Part shown: piece by piece, positions 1-6,736 of the stretch
Numbering within the stretch: the first letter of the stretch is position 1
Layout: the number at the start of each line of letters is the position of its first letter
From: Prevotella sp. CAG:1320
GTDB taxonomy: Bacteria; Bacteroidota; Bacteroidia; Bacteroidales; Bacteroidaceae
Reading direction: 5' to 3'
Assembly (NCBI GenBank): GCA_000435635.1
Contig: FR882146.1
Location: 16,391-37,425 of the forward strand
Length of the DNA: 21,035 nt
The notes under the pieces: model-generated
Seen by the model: only the letters and a program-made list of their open reading frames with translations
Database searches by the model: none
Told to the model about the DNA's origin: nothing
Translations under genes and position numbers: made by a program

Positions 1-1042
1 TGTAGGGATTGGAGATGAAAGGCACCAGGGCAAAACCCACACCACCCAATACCAGGCTCAGCGCATAACCCAATTTGCGGTTGCGGAAGAAGGGCAAGAC
101 CATGGCCCATACCACGCTGCCTATGGCCTGTACGGCGTAGAGCACGCCCACCCAGTTGCCTGCCTCTTGGTAGGCGGCCGTGGCCGTGGCCGCCGGGTCG
201 TGCATATCTACGCCCCAACAGGTATCCGCGATGGCGCCATTGGTGTAAGTCCACATATACATGAAAGCGGCCCAACAGAAGAACTGCACCAGCCCCACTC
301 GCCAGAATGTGGCGGGGGCGTGGCGCAAGAGGGTTATCCAACTGGCTTTCCGCTCGCCGGCTTCCTCCTTGGACTCATTATACTCGGCGTAGACTTGGGG
401 CGGCCACTCCCTAACCTTGACTGTGGTATAGATGACGCAGAGTATCAAGATGGCGGCTCCCACATAGAAAGACCATATCACGGAGTCGGGCACCACGCCG
501 CTGGGAGCGGTATTGGCAATGCCTATCGCCGTGAAGAAGAAAGGGAAGACAAAGCCCACCACGGAGCCGGCATTGCACAAGAAACTCTGGATGGAGTAGG
601 CCAGTCCTTTCTGCTTCTCGTTTACCATGTCGCCCACCAGCATCTTGAAGGGCTGCATGGCCATGTTGATACTGGTGTCCAGGAACATCAACGCCACCAG
701 GCCAAATATCATGGCGGTGCTGACGGCCATGCCCAAAGAGCCCGCGTTGGGCAACAAGCACATCACGAGCACTGCCACCGTGGCCCCTATAAACAAATAA
801 GGTATACGGCGGCCGAAGCGACACCACGTGCGGTCGGAGCAGGTTCCCACGATGGGTTGCACCAAGATGCCCATCAAGGGAGGCAATATCCAGAAATAAC
901 TCAGATTATGAGGGTCGGCACCCAGCGTAGCGAAAATGCGGGAGATGTTGGCGCTCTGCAGGGCATAGGCTATCTGCACGCCGAAGAAACCAAAGCTGAG
1001 GTTCCACAGCTCCCAAAATCTCATGTCAGGTTTTTGTTTCAT
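1..1042 (-). CDS. MFS sugar:cation symporter, SLC45/GPH-like (partial, C-terminus off the window)
   Basis: The first 347 residues of an inner-membrane transporter run off the left edge, so its C-terminus is missing. The start MKQKPDMRFW is the first ATG and leads straight into a membrane segment (about residues 13-35). Residues 69-82 (SDRTWCRFGRRIPY) form the cytoplasmic loop 2-3 signature seen in SLC45 and sucrose/maltose-type symporters. Residues 155-175 and 187-207 and later stretches are hydrophobic. A charged loop at about 210-235 probably joins the two six-helix halves. The family imports disaccharides or oligosaccharides with H+ or Na+. The divergent neighbour is a secreted alpha-amylase, so maltose or maltodextrin is the likely substrate; this is inferred from context. 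Two LacI-type operator-like sites lie in the shared intergenic region. The family call is firm and the substrate is not. Confidence 0.85.
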   Translation of the reverse strand, partial: MKQKPDMRFWELWNLSFGFFGVQIAYALQSANISRIFATLGADPHNLSYFWILPPLMGILVQPIVGTCSDRTWCRFGRRIPYLFIGATVAVLVMCLLPNAGSLGMAVSTAMIFGLVALMFLDTSINMAMQPFKMLVGDMVNEKQKGLAYSIQSFLCNAGSVVGFVFPFFFTAIGIANTAPSGVVPDSVIWSFYVGAAILILCVIYTTVKVREWPPQVYAEYNESKEEAGERKASWITLLRHAPATFWRVGLVQFFCWAAFMYMWTYTNGAIADTCWGVDMHDPAATATAAYQEAGNWVGVLYAVQAIGSVVWAMVLPFFRNRKLGYALSLVLGGVGFALVPFISNPY

Positions 1043-1091
1043 CTTATCTCAAGTTATTAGGTAGCAACGGTTTTCTCTTGATTTCCTGTCA

Positions 1092-1099
1092 CAAAAGTA
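1092..1099 (-). promoter_or_regulatory. Possible -7 box for the MFS transporter gene
   Basis: On the minus strand this reads TACTTTTG, an exact match to the Bacteroidetes -7 consensus TAnnTTTG, about 50 bp before the transporter start. No TTTG or TTG is present 19-21 bp upstream, so the promoter is only half supported. Confidence 0.3.
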
Positions 1100-1150
1100 T
1101 TGATTTATCTCTTCGCCTACGCTCCAGGCTGGCCATAAATGGGCAAATTA

Positions 1151-1169
1151 TTGCGCAATCGTTTGCACG
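1151..1169. promoter_or_regulatory. LacI-family operator-like palindrome, site 1
   Basis: The core GCAATCGTTTGC (1155-1166) has the form GCAAnC/GnTTGC, with a central CG step, which is the classical shape of operators bound by LacI-family sugar regulators. Read on the minus strand, its 19 bp match site 2 (1194-1212) at 17 of 19 positions. It lies between the divergent transporter and amylase genes. No regulator gene is in the window, so the binding protein is unknown. Confidence 0.5.
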
Positions 1170-1193
1170 TATTCTTACCTGGCGGGGCGCGTC

Positions 1194-1212
1194 CGTGCAA
1201 TCGATTACGCAA
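1194..1212. promoter_or_regulatory. LacI-family operator-like palindrome, site 2
   Basis: The core GCAATCGATTAC (1197-1208) is an inverted copy of site 1 with the same CGTGCAA and CGCAA flanks. The centres of the two sites (1160/1161 and 1202/1203) are 42 bp apart, close to four turns of B-DNA, so two dimers would sit on the same face of the helix. It is about 100 bp before the amylase start. Confidence 0.5.
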
Positions 1213-1308
1213 AAAGAAAAGGACTTTTTGGCAAATAGCCGAAAGTGGAGGGTAAATTAACCATAAATTCGCGGTAATCACTTTCACTTACCAAAACCAT
1301 ACCTAAAC

Positions 1309-3294
1309 ATGAAAAAGAGACTTTACACTTCGCTATGCGCCCTGCTCTTGACGTTCGCCGCACAAATGGCCTCGGCGCAAGGATGGCCCGCCAACTATGG
1401 CGGGGTGATGCTGCAAGGATTCTCGTGGGACTCCTATACCGACACACAATGGTCCACCCTGGAGAGCCAGGCCGACGAGCTCTCGCGGTATTTCAAGCTG
1501 ATATGGGTGCCCCAGAGCGGCAATTGCAACACCTCTTATAATAATATGGGCTACATGCCCGTCTATTACTTCGACCAAAACAGCAGCTTCGGCTCGGAGG
1601 CGCAACTGCGCTCCATGATCCAGGCTTTCAAGCAGAGAGGCACAGGCATCGTGGCCGACGTGGTCATCAATCACCGCAACAACCTGGGCGCAAACGGCTC
1701 ATGGGTAGACTTCCCCAAGGAGACTTACAACGGGGTGACCTACCAGATGCTACCCTCGGACATCCCCGCCAACGATGACGGAGGAAAGACCAAGGCCTGG
1801 GCAGACGAGAACGGCTACTCGCTAAGCGTCAACAACGACGAGGGAGAGGATTGGAGCGGATGCCGAGACCTGGACCACAAGAGCCAAAACGTGCAAAATT
1901 GTATCAAGGCCTACGTGAAATACCTGGTGGACGACCTGGGCTACACGGGCTTCCGCTATGATATGGTGAAGGGATATGACGGCAGCCACGTGGCCGACTA
2001 CAACCAGGCGGCGGGCGTGGAATACTCCGTGGGCGAGTATTGGGACAGCAACGAGAAAATCGAGAGTTGGATTAACGCCACGGGAAAGAAAAGCGCGGCC
2101 TTCGACTTCCAGTTCCGCGACAACGTGCGAGATGCCGTGAACGGCAACGACTGGTCAAAACTCAACAGCGACTACAACTTGATGCACGACCCCGCCTACA
2201 GGCAATACGCCGTGACCTTCGTGGAAAACCATGACACGCAATACCGCAGCGCCAGCGAGCCACAAGACCCGCTCAACAACTATATATTGGCCGCCAATGC
2301 CTACATGCTGGCCATGCCGGGCACGCCCTGCGTCTTCCTGCCCCACTGGAAGGAGTACAAGCAGGAAATCAAGAACTTGATAGAGGCGCGCAAGCTAGCT
2401 GGCATCACCAACATGAGCGACTACAAGAACGTGCTCTCCCACAGGATGTACCTGCAAAACGAGGTCACGGGCGAGCACGGCAAGTTGCTGGTGTACCTGG
2501 GCACGCAAAACCAGTCGGTGGACAAGGCACAGTGGGTGAAACTGGCGGGCGACAACACCTATAGTTACTGGCTGAGCCGAGACACCGAAGTGGCTTGGGC
2601 CGACAAGGCGTCGGGCACTTATGCCAATGCGGTGGAAGTCACCCTGTCAGCCATATCCACCAGCGACAACGCCCAAGTGGTCTATACGCTCGACGGAGGC
2701 GAGCCTACAGCCAACAGCACCGCTGTAGCCAGCGGCACGAAATTGCCCATCGACGAGACCTGTACACTCACCTATGGGCTGCTGAAAGACGGCAAGGTAA
2801 CGGGCATCAGCAGTCGCCAATACACCATAGAGGGCTTTAGCCCCCACACGGCCACCATCTACCTGAAAGACCCCAACTGGACAAACGTGTACTTTTATGC
2901 CTGGGACGAGGAGGGAGACTTGCTGAAAGCATGGCCGGGCACAGAAATCACGGCCACCAAGGAGATAGACGACGAGCGATGGTATTACCACACCTTCGAC
3001 ATCAACGAATATGGCTACACCTTCAATATCATCTTCAATCAAGGCAAAGATAAGATGCAGACCGTGGACATAGGCCCGCTTTCGGAAGACACTTATTTCG
3101 AGATTGGCGAAGTGGCAGGCGGCAAATACACCGTCAACCAACTGCCTGGCGACGTGACCGGCATAGAGAGCGTCACGGCAGAAGACAACCGCTCCAAAGA
3201 CACACACTATTACGACCTCAATGGGTACAAGACCGACAAGCCCCAGAGGAAAGGCATTTACATACACCAAGGCAAGAAGATTGTAGTGAGGTAA
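1309..3294 (+). CDS. Secreted alpha-amylase (GH13) with C-terminal starch-binding-like and T9SS-like sorting regions
   Basis: Cleaves internal alpha-1,4 bonds of starch or maltodextrin outside the inner membrane. A signal peptide (about 1-23, ending ASA-Q) starts at the chosen ATG. The GH13 barrel follows with its conserved regions: I at 117-123 (DVVINHR), II at 214-218 (GFRYD, nucleophile Asp218), III with acid/base Glu243 (GEYWD), and IV at 304-310 (FVENHDT, Asp309). Residues about 440-510 resemble the beta-sandwich with a YTLDGGEPT turn found next to many glycosidases. About 512-600 is rich in Trp and Tyr (W524, W532, W542) and resembles a CBM26-type starch-binding module. The tail (635-661) has YDLNG then GIYIHQGKKIVV, the pattern of a short T9SS C-terminal domain or Prevotella C-terminal tail. 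Export to the surface by T9SS is inferred; the translocon gene sprA is in the same window. All catalytic residues are present. The GH13 subfamily was not assigned. Confidence 0.93.
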   Translation: MKKRLYTSLCALLLTFAAQMASAQGWPANYGGVMLQGFSWDSYTDTQWSTLESQADELSRYFKLIWVPQSGNCNTSYNNMGYMPVYYFDQNSSFGSEAQLRSMIQAFKQRGTGIVADVVINHRNNLGANGSWVDFPKETYNGVTYQMLPSDIPANDDGGKTKAWADENGYSLSVNNDEGEDWSGCRDLDHKSQNVQNCIKAYVKYLVDDLGYTGFRYDMVKGYDGSHVADYNQAAGVEYSVGEYWDSNEKIESWINATGKKSAAFDFQFRDNVRDAVNGNDWSKLNSDYNLMHDPAYRQYAVTFVENHDTQYRSASEPQDPLNNYILAANAYMLAMPGTPCVFLPHWKEYKQEIKNLIEARKLAGITNMSDYKNVLSHRMYLQNEVTGEHGKLLVYLGTQNQSVDKAQWVKLAGDNTYSYWLSRDTEVAWADKASGTYANAVEVTLSAISTSDNAQVVYTLDGGEPTANSTAVASGTKLPIDETCTLTYGLLKDGKVTGISSRQYTIEGFSPHTATIYLKDPNWTNVYFYAWDEEGDLLKAWPGTEITATKEIDDERWYYHTFDINEYGYTFNIIFNQGKDKMQTVDIGPLSEDTYFEIGEVAGGKYTVNQLPGDVTGIESVTAEDNRSKDTHYYDLNGYKTDKPQRKGIYIHQGKKIVVR

Positions 3295-3314
3295 CAACCA
3301 TGCCGCACATCTCA

Positions 3315-3352
3315 TCTAGCGGGAGACGGAAATTCCATGTATTCCCGCTAGA
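3315..3352 (+). terminator. Terminator-like hairpin after the amylase gene
   Basis: A perfect 10-bp inverted repeat (TCTAGCGGGA at 3315-3324, TCCCGCTAGA at 3343-3352) with an 18-nt loop starts 20 bp after the amylase stop codon. No T-run follows, so it may be a 3' stabilising structure and not an intrinsic terminator. Confidence 0.45.
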
Positions 3353-3500
3353 GAGAGGCGGCACGCCACGCATTTGCATTTTGGGTATGCGCGAGGCGCC
3401 ATTCGTCGAGCTCACGAATATTAATAGTAATCATTCGAGGCGACCTATACTAAGAACCAGGCTAAGGCAGCCAGCCTTTTCCACAAAGCAGTATCCCTTC

Positions 3501-3602
3501 CCAGTACCAGTAAAGTGACACTGGAGTTTCACTTAGCTGATACTGCAGTACCACTAGGCTGGTACTGCAGTGTCAGTTAACTGGTACCGCTTGTGGTACT
3601 GG
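3501..3602. repeat. Nested inverted repeat, about 100 bp, able to form a branched hairpin
   Basis: The central arms 3534-3553 and 3560-3579 pair over 20 bp around the 6-nt loop CTAGGC. Eighteen pairs are Watson-Crick and the other two can form G-T wobble. The outer arms CCAGTACCA (3501-3509) and TGGTACTGG (3594-3602) pair perfectly over 9 bp. A side hairpin can form from AAGTGA (3513-3518) and TCACTT (3529-3534). The 8-mer CAGTACCA or its complement occurs four times, twice in each arm (3502, 3546, 3560, 3594). It could be a palindromic repeat family, a MITE-like remnant or a structured RNA; the sequence alone does not decide. Confidence 0.75.
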
Positions 3603-3634
3603 CTGGATTTCCCCCTGCTATGGACTAGCTTGGG

Positions 3635-3738
3635 AAATCAACTTATTTTGCTCGGCAAAATAACTTGTTTTGTCTTTCAATTTAACTTGTTTTGCCCATC
3701 AAAATAAGTTGTTTTCGTTCACGAAATAACTTGTTTTG
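3635..3738. repeat. Five-unit array of a near-palindromic 16-mer at exact 22-bp period
   Basis: Units begin at 3635, 3657, 3679, 3701 and 3723. Each has a conserved 16-mer (consensus AAAATAACTTGTTTTG; 13 to 16 of 16 matches) followed by 6 variable bases. The 16-mer is itself a near-palindrome (AAAAnAAnTTnTTTT, 6 of 7 pairs). Read in reverse, unit 4 matches unit 1 at 15 of 16 positions. The 22-bp period is about two helical turns. It is non-coding and of unknown function. Confidence 0.85.
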
Positions 3739-3910
3739 AAAAGACCGCGGGAAAGAGGCGGCAAAAAGCCAGTGGGACAATCCGTAATTCGGGTACAGAC
3801 TTCTGTAAAATCGCTAACAACTCCTTGCGGGGAAACCGCTATCTTCGCATCATGAACAAGAACTCGCCGCCAGGGTGAGGAAAAACAACCAAACGCAAAA
3901 AGACAAGCTC

Positions 3911-4732
3911 ATGAGAAAAACCTGTTTAACACTTATCGCCATGCTAATGGCACTTAACAACATCACGATTATGGCACAAAACAAGATTACCCAAACAGCC
4001 GGGCGAAACGCACTAGGCGAATTCGCCCCAAAATTCGCGGAACTGAACGACGACGTGCTCTTCGGAGAAGCCGTATGGAATGACTCCACGCTCTCGCTCC
4101 ATGACCATAGCCTAGTCACCATCTCTATCCTGCTGGGCAAGGGAATGGTGGATTCCTCCTTCCGCTCCCACCTGGAGATGGGCAAGAAGCACGGCATCAC
4201 CCGCCGAGAGATAGCCGCGCTGCTGACCCAAGCAGCCTTCTACGCGGGATGGCCCAATGCCTGGGCGGGCTTCCGCATGGCCAAGGAAGTATGGGCGGAC
4301 AACGACGCGGCCACCGAGAAGGAACGCTTCCAGCAACAGATGATATTCCCCATCGGCGAGCCCAACACGGCTTACGCCAAGTATTTCATAGGCAACAGCT
4401 ACCTGGCGCGCATATCCACGGAGCAGATACCCTTCTCCAACGTGACCTTTGAGCCAGGCTGCCGCAACAACTGGCACATACACCAGGCCAAGAAAGGCGG
4501 CGGACAGATGCTGGTGGGCGTAGCCGGCAGGGGCTGGTACCAAGAGGAGGGCAAGTCCGCGCAAGAGATATTGCCTGGCACGGTCATCCATATTCCCGCG
4601 GGCGTAAAGCACTGGCACGGAGCGGCCAAAGACAGCTGGTTCGCCCACCTGGCCTTCGAGATACCCGGCGAAGGCACTTCCAACGAGTGGCTGGAACCCG
4701 TGACGGACGAGGAATACAACAAACTGAAATAA
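3911..4732 (+). CDS. Secreted carboxymuconolactone decarboxylase-like/cupin fusion protein
   Basis: A 273-residue protein with two domains. A signal peptide (1-22, ending IMA-Q) supports the ATG at 3911; the longer frame would open with GTG at 3875 and put twelve polar residues before the signal. Residues about 35-130 are a carboxymuconolactone decarboxylase (CMD) domain with the typical stretch around RSHLEMGKKHGITRREI (85-101) and AAFYAGWPNA (108-117). It lacks the CxxC pair of AhpD peroxidases. Residues about 145-250 are a cupin with metal ligands HIH (189 and 191) and a second motif PAGVKHWHG (229-237, His234 or His236); the usual cupin Glu seems replaced by Gln199. The pair of folds is known in Bacteroidetes, but the substrate is not, and I make no reaction claim. 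It should act in the periplasm. It stands alone, flanked by the repeat region and a terminator. Confidence 0.85.
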   Translation: MRKTCLTLIAMLMALNNITIMAQNKITQTAGRNALGEFAPKFAELNDDVLFGEAVWNDSTLSLHDHSLVTISILLGKGMVDSSFRSHLEMGKKHGITRREIAALLTQAAFYAGWPNAWAGFRMAKEVWADNDAATEKERFQQQMIFPIGEPNTAYAKYFIGNSYLARISTEQIPFSNVTFEPGCRNNWHIHQAKKGGGQMLVGVAGRGWYQEEGKSAQEILPGTVIHIPAGVKHWHGAAKDSWFAHLAFEIPGEGTSNEWLEPVTDEEYNKLK

Positions 4733-4779
4733 GGAAACGCACCGAAACCCTTCAGAGAGATAACTACATTCATGACCGG

Positions 4780-4814
4780 TTCCGCCAACCCTTTTTCATA
4801 CAGGGCTGGCGGAA
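4780..4814 (+). terminator. Intrinsic terminator between convergent genes
   Basis: A 13-bp stem with one mismatch (TTCCGCCAACCCT at 4780-4792, AGGGCTGGCGGAA at 4802-4814) with a 9-nt loop is followed by TTTTC on the plus strand. It lies 47 bp after the CMD-cupin stop and just beyond the end of the minus-strand gene, so it may serve both. Confidence 0.8.
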
Positions 4815-4825
4815 TTTTCATTTCC

Positions 4826-5341
4826 TCACTCCATCCTCCCCCATTTCATCTCTTCTCCATTAGCGTCATACTGCTTGCGCTTGCCAACAGGAGGGGCGGT
4901 GAGGGTGACGCGGACTACTGCCGTGCGGGAAAGACTGCGGGCGATGGCGGAATCGAAAGCATCCATGTGCTGGGGCAGGAACCGTTCGCTGATGGCTCTC
5001 AGTCCCTTTATCTTCTCCTCGGGGTCGGTCACCAGCTCAGCCAACCCGAAAGCGATGGCCGACTCATATTGCAGGGTAAAGTCGCCATCTCTAGGCCCCA
5101 CGGTGGGGCGGCACTTCGTCACTGCCGAGAGGCATACCTCGGGATGGAGGGCTATGCAATCGAGCTTCTCGCCCACTGGGGCGCAATGGAAATACCAAGT
5201 GCTGTCATCCGTGGAGGCCAAGGAAAGGGGAAGACCATAGGCCGTGCCGTCGGGACGGGTGAAGCTCACCGTGATGTAAGGAGCACGGCGCATCACGTCC
5301 AATGCCCAGTCGGAATTCATTTCCCTGCTTGCTTTTCTCAT
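4826..5341 (-). CDS. NimA-like pyridoxamine 5'-phosphate oxidase-family flavin-binding protein
   Basis: A 171-residue split-barrel protein of the PNPOx-like superfamily, soluble and cytoplasmic. The pattern around WYFHCAPVGEKLDCIALHPEVCLS (49-72), with FHCA, a glycine-lysine turn and a downstream VC, is typical of the group that includes the 5-nitroimidazole reductase NimA and many uncharacterised flavin-nucleotide-binding proteins. Such membership does not show drug resistance. The start chosen is the ATG at 5341 (MRKASREM). An in-frame ATG 19 codons upstream would add a hydrophobic, aromatic-rich stretch not expected in the family. A strong promoter lies about 100 bp upstream in a duplicated sequence, so a leader of about 95 nt is expected. 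Its substrate is unknown. Confidence 0.8.
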   Translation of the reverse strand: MRKASREMNSDWALDVMRRAPYITVSFTRPDGTAYGLPLSLASTDDSTWYFHCAPVGEKLDCIALHPEVCLSAVTKCRPTVGPRDGDFTLQYESAIAFGLAELVTDPEEKIKGLRAISERFLPQHMDAFDSAIARSLSRTAVVRVTLTAPPVGKRKQYDANGEEMKWGRME

Positions 5342-5376
5342 GTTGGCGATATTATATATATAAAATATGTATAAGT

Positions 5377-5474
5377 GAAGAGCGGTAATAAGGCGCAAAG
5401 GGACGCTGTTTTAGCGAAACACACTGAAGAGCGGTTATCAGGCGCAAAGTTACGCTTTTTTAGCGAAACACACA
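5377..5474. repeat. 49-bp imperfect tandem duplication carrying a promoter
   Basis: Two direct copies (5377-5425 and 5426-5474) match at 43 of 49 positions. The copy at 5426-5474 carries an intact minus-strand -7 box. In the other copy the same site reads TCCCTTTG and has lost the TA. Both lie between the glycosyltransferase and the NimA-like gene. Confidence 0.85.
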
Positions 5475-5476
5475 AG
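5445..5476 (-). promoter_or_regulatory. Promoter of the NimA-like gene
   Basis: On the minus strand the -33 element CTTG (5473-5476) is followed by about 20 bp and then TAACTTTG (5445-5452), a full match to the Bacteroidetes -7 consensus. Transcription would start near 5438. Confidence 0.7.
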
Positions 5477-5496
5477 CGGAGAATATCTTTTTCCGC

Positions 5497-6525
5497 CTAT
5501 TGGCGCAAATAGGCAAAGGCCTTGCCGAGTGCCTCGCGGAAGAAATGCCCCTGGGAGAGCTGTAGGCTCAGTTCCTCTACCCGATGACGCATCTCGGCGT
5601 ATCGCTCGGGAGTAAGGGCTGAGATGGCTGGTTCTATTTCCCGCAGGGAGTCTACGCAAAGGCCGATGCCCCGCTGGCTGACAAAAGGAGCCAAGGCGGC
5701 TTGCTTCCAAATGATGATTGGCAAGTGGCAGCGAATGTAAAGGGAAGTCTTGTGGGGATTGTTGTAGCGCAGGTATTCGCCCATGTCTCCCGAGCAAGCG
5801 TCCAGCGAATCACCATCCCACACCAGGCCGAAATGTCCACTGGCCGTGGCTATCAATTGATTGGAGGGAACGAACCCCATCTGCTCGAAGCACTCGGGAT
5901 GGGCGGCCCGCTGGATGTCAAATCCGCCGCCATAGAGGCGCACCTTGCAATCCTTGACCACATTGCCCAGCTGGTACAGGAAGGCGTTCTTTTTTTGGCT
6001 CAATCCACCTGCGTAGACCATCGTGTACGGGCCTTCGGGCATGGGGAGAGGTGAAATGTCCGCGGGCGACAGATAGTCGAATATGCCCAATGTGAGAAGA
6101 CGGGAACGGCACCCGTTATCCCGCAGCCAGCGCAGCATGCTCTCGTTGTGGGCTATCACCACGTCGGAGTGGTTGAGCCGCCTTATCTCCCGCTCCACGG
6201 AGAGTGCCTTGCGGCGGAAGCTGCCCAGGTCATGAATAAGCGTCACCACCTTTGCACCACGGGCATGAGCCATGTCGCACACCAGCTCGTAGTACTTCTT
6301 CAATGGGTATTGCAGTACGAGGGCATCGCCCCGACCGAGGCAGAAGGGCGACTTCAGTACGCTGGCCAGCGTGAAGAGGAAGTGGCGGACGGTGTCGCGG
6401 TAGTGGCTTTGGGGCAGGCCCACGTCATGCAGGCCCATCGCCCGCATGATGGCCTCCATGTCCGTCTTGGCCTTATTGCCGGTGCTGTTTGTTTCCTTAT
6501 AGTTGCGCGAAAGATAGCATTCCAT
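5497..6525 (-). CDS. Galactofuranosyltransferase-like glycosyltransferase
   Basis: A 342-residue cytoplasmic-side glycosyltransferase. The start at 6525 gives the opening MECYLSRNYKETNSTGNKAK, which matches the start (xxYxSRNYKxxNSxGNKAK) of beta-1,6-galactofuranosyltransferase-like enzymes. An upstream in-frame ATG would add 28 residues unlike that family. Conserved features are HDL (98-100), the donor-side region around VYAGGLSQKKN (170-180), FGLVWDG (232-238) and the stretch YNNPHKTSLYIRCHLPIIIW (254-273). Enzymes of this kind add galactofuranose, or a similar sugar, to surface polysaccharide or lipopolysaccharide. The donor is inferred only from family likeness, and no UDP-galactopyranose mutase gene is in the window. 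It stands alone here, with its own putative promoter, outside any visible polysaccharide cluster. Confidence 0.8.
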   Translation of the reverse strand: MECYLSRNYKETNSTGNKAKTDMEAIMRAMGLHDVGLPQSHYRDTVRHFLFTLASVLKSPFCLGRGDALVLQYPLKKYYELVCDMAHARGAKVVTLIHDLGSFRRKALSVEREIRRLNHSDVVIAHNESMLRWLRDNGCRSRLLTLGIFDYLSPADISPLPMPEGPYTMVYAGGLSQKKNAFLYQLGNVVKDCKVRLYGGGFDIQRAAHPECFEQMGFVPSNQLIATASGHFGLVWDGDSLDACSGDMGEYLRYNNPHKTSLYIRCHLPIIIWKQAALAPFVSQRGIGLCVDSLREIEPAISALTPERYAEMRHRVEELSLQLSQGHFFREALGKAFAYLRQ

Positions 6526-6579
6526 GGCGAAAAAAGTTAATCGCAAGATAGACACGCAATGTAGCTGTCGTATTTGTCG

Positions 6580-6610
6580 CGAAGATAGGTCTTTTCGCCG
6601 AGAAAACAAT
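6580..6610 (-). promoter_or_regulatory. Putative promoter of the glycosyltransferase gene
   Basis: On the minus strand ATTG (6607-6610), 19 bp, then TATCTTCG (6580-6587). The -7 box differs from TAnnTTTG at one base. The expected leader is about 50 nt. It sits in the 211-bp gap after sprA, where I see no clear terminator. Confidence 0.5.
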
Positions 6611-6736
6611 ACGTTTCCACGAATAATCGCACTTTGGAGACTAATTTCCCTTCACATTATGATTATACGAAAGCGACGTATACCATCAAGCCACTCAACA
6701 AGCGCGCATGGAATTTACGGAGAACAGGCCGTGTGG

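Larger units (their letters stand above)
3295..3910. other. 616-bp gene-free region between amylase and CMD-cupin genes
   Basis: I see no believable gene here. A possible 72-codon frame (3300-3518) has no family resemblance. The region holds, in order: the terminator-like hairpin, a small dyad (ATTCGT at 3401-3406 with ACGAAT at 3414-3419), the nested inverted repeat 3501-3602, and the 22-bp repeat array 3635-3738. Near 3840-3847 lies TATCTTCG, one base from the TAnnTTTG box, but no -33 element is correctly spaced. An eight-codon open frame (ATG at 3852, TGA at 3876-3878) precedes the downstream gene. Confidence 0.7.

Noticed and set aside
167..1060. 297-codon plus-strand open frame
   Set aside because: Antisense to the MFS transporter, whose minus-strand reading frame shows clear membrane segments and the SLC45-like motif; the plus-strand product is low-complexity and His/Gly-rich.
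2647..3315. 222-codon minus-strand open frame
   Set aside because: Antisense to the amylase C-terminal modules, with no family likeness.
3300..3518. 72-codon open frame after the amylase gene
   Set aside because: It begins on the terminator-like hairpin, runs into the inverted repeat, and resembles nothing I recognise.
3635..3738. CRISPR array
   Set aside because: Repeats are 16 bp with only 6 bp between them, far too short for spacers, and no cas gene is present.
3840..3847. Promoter -7 box (TATCTTCG) for the CMD-cupin gene
   Set aside because: One mismatch to consensus and no TTG element at 19-21 bp upstream.
3875..3910. Earlier GTG start for the CMD-cupin gene
   Set aside because: It would put twelve polar residues in front of a clean signal peptide that begins at the ATG at 3911.
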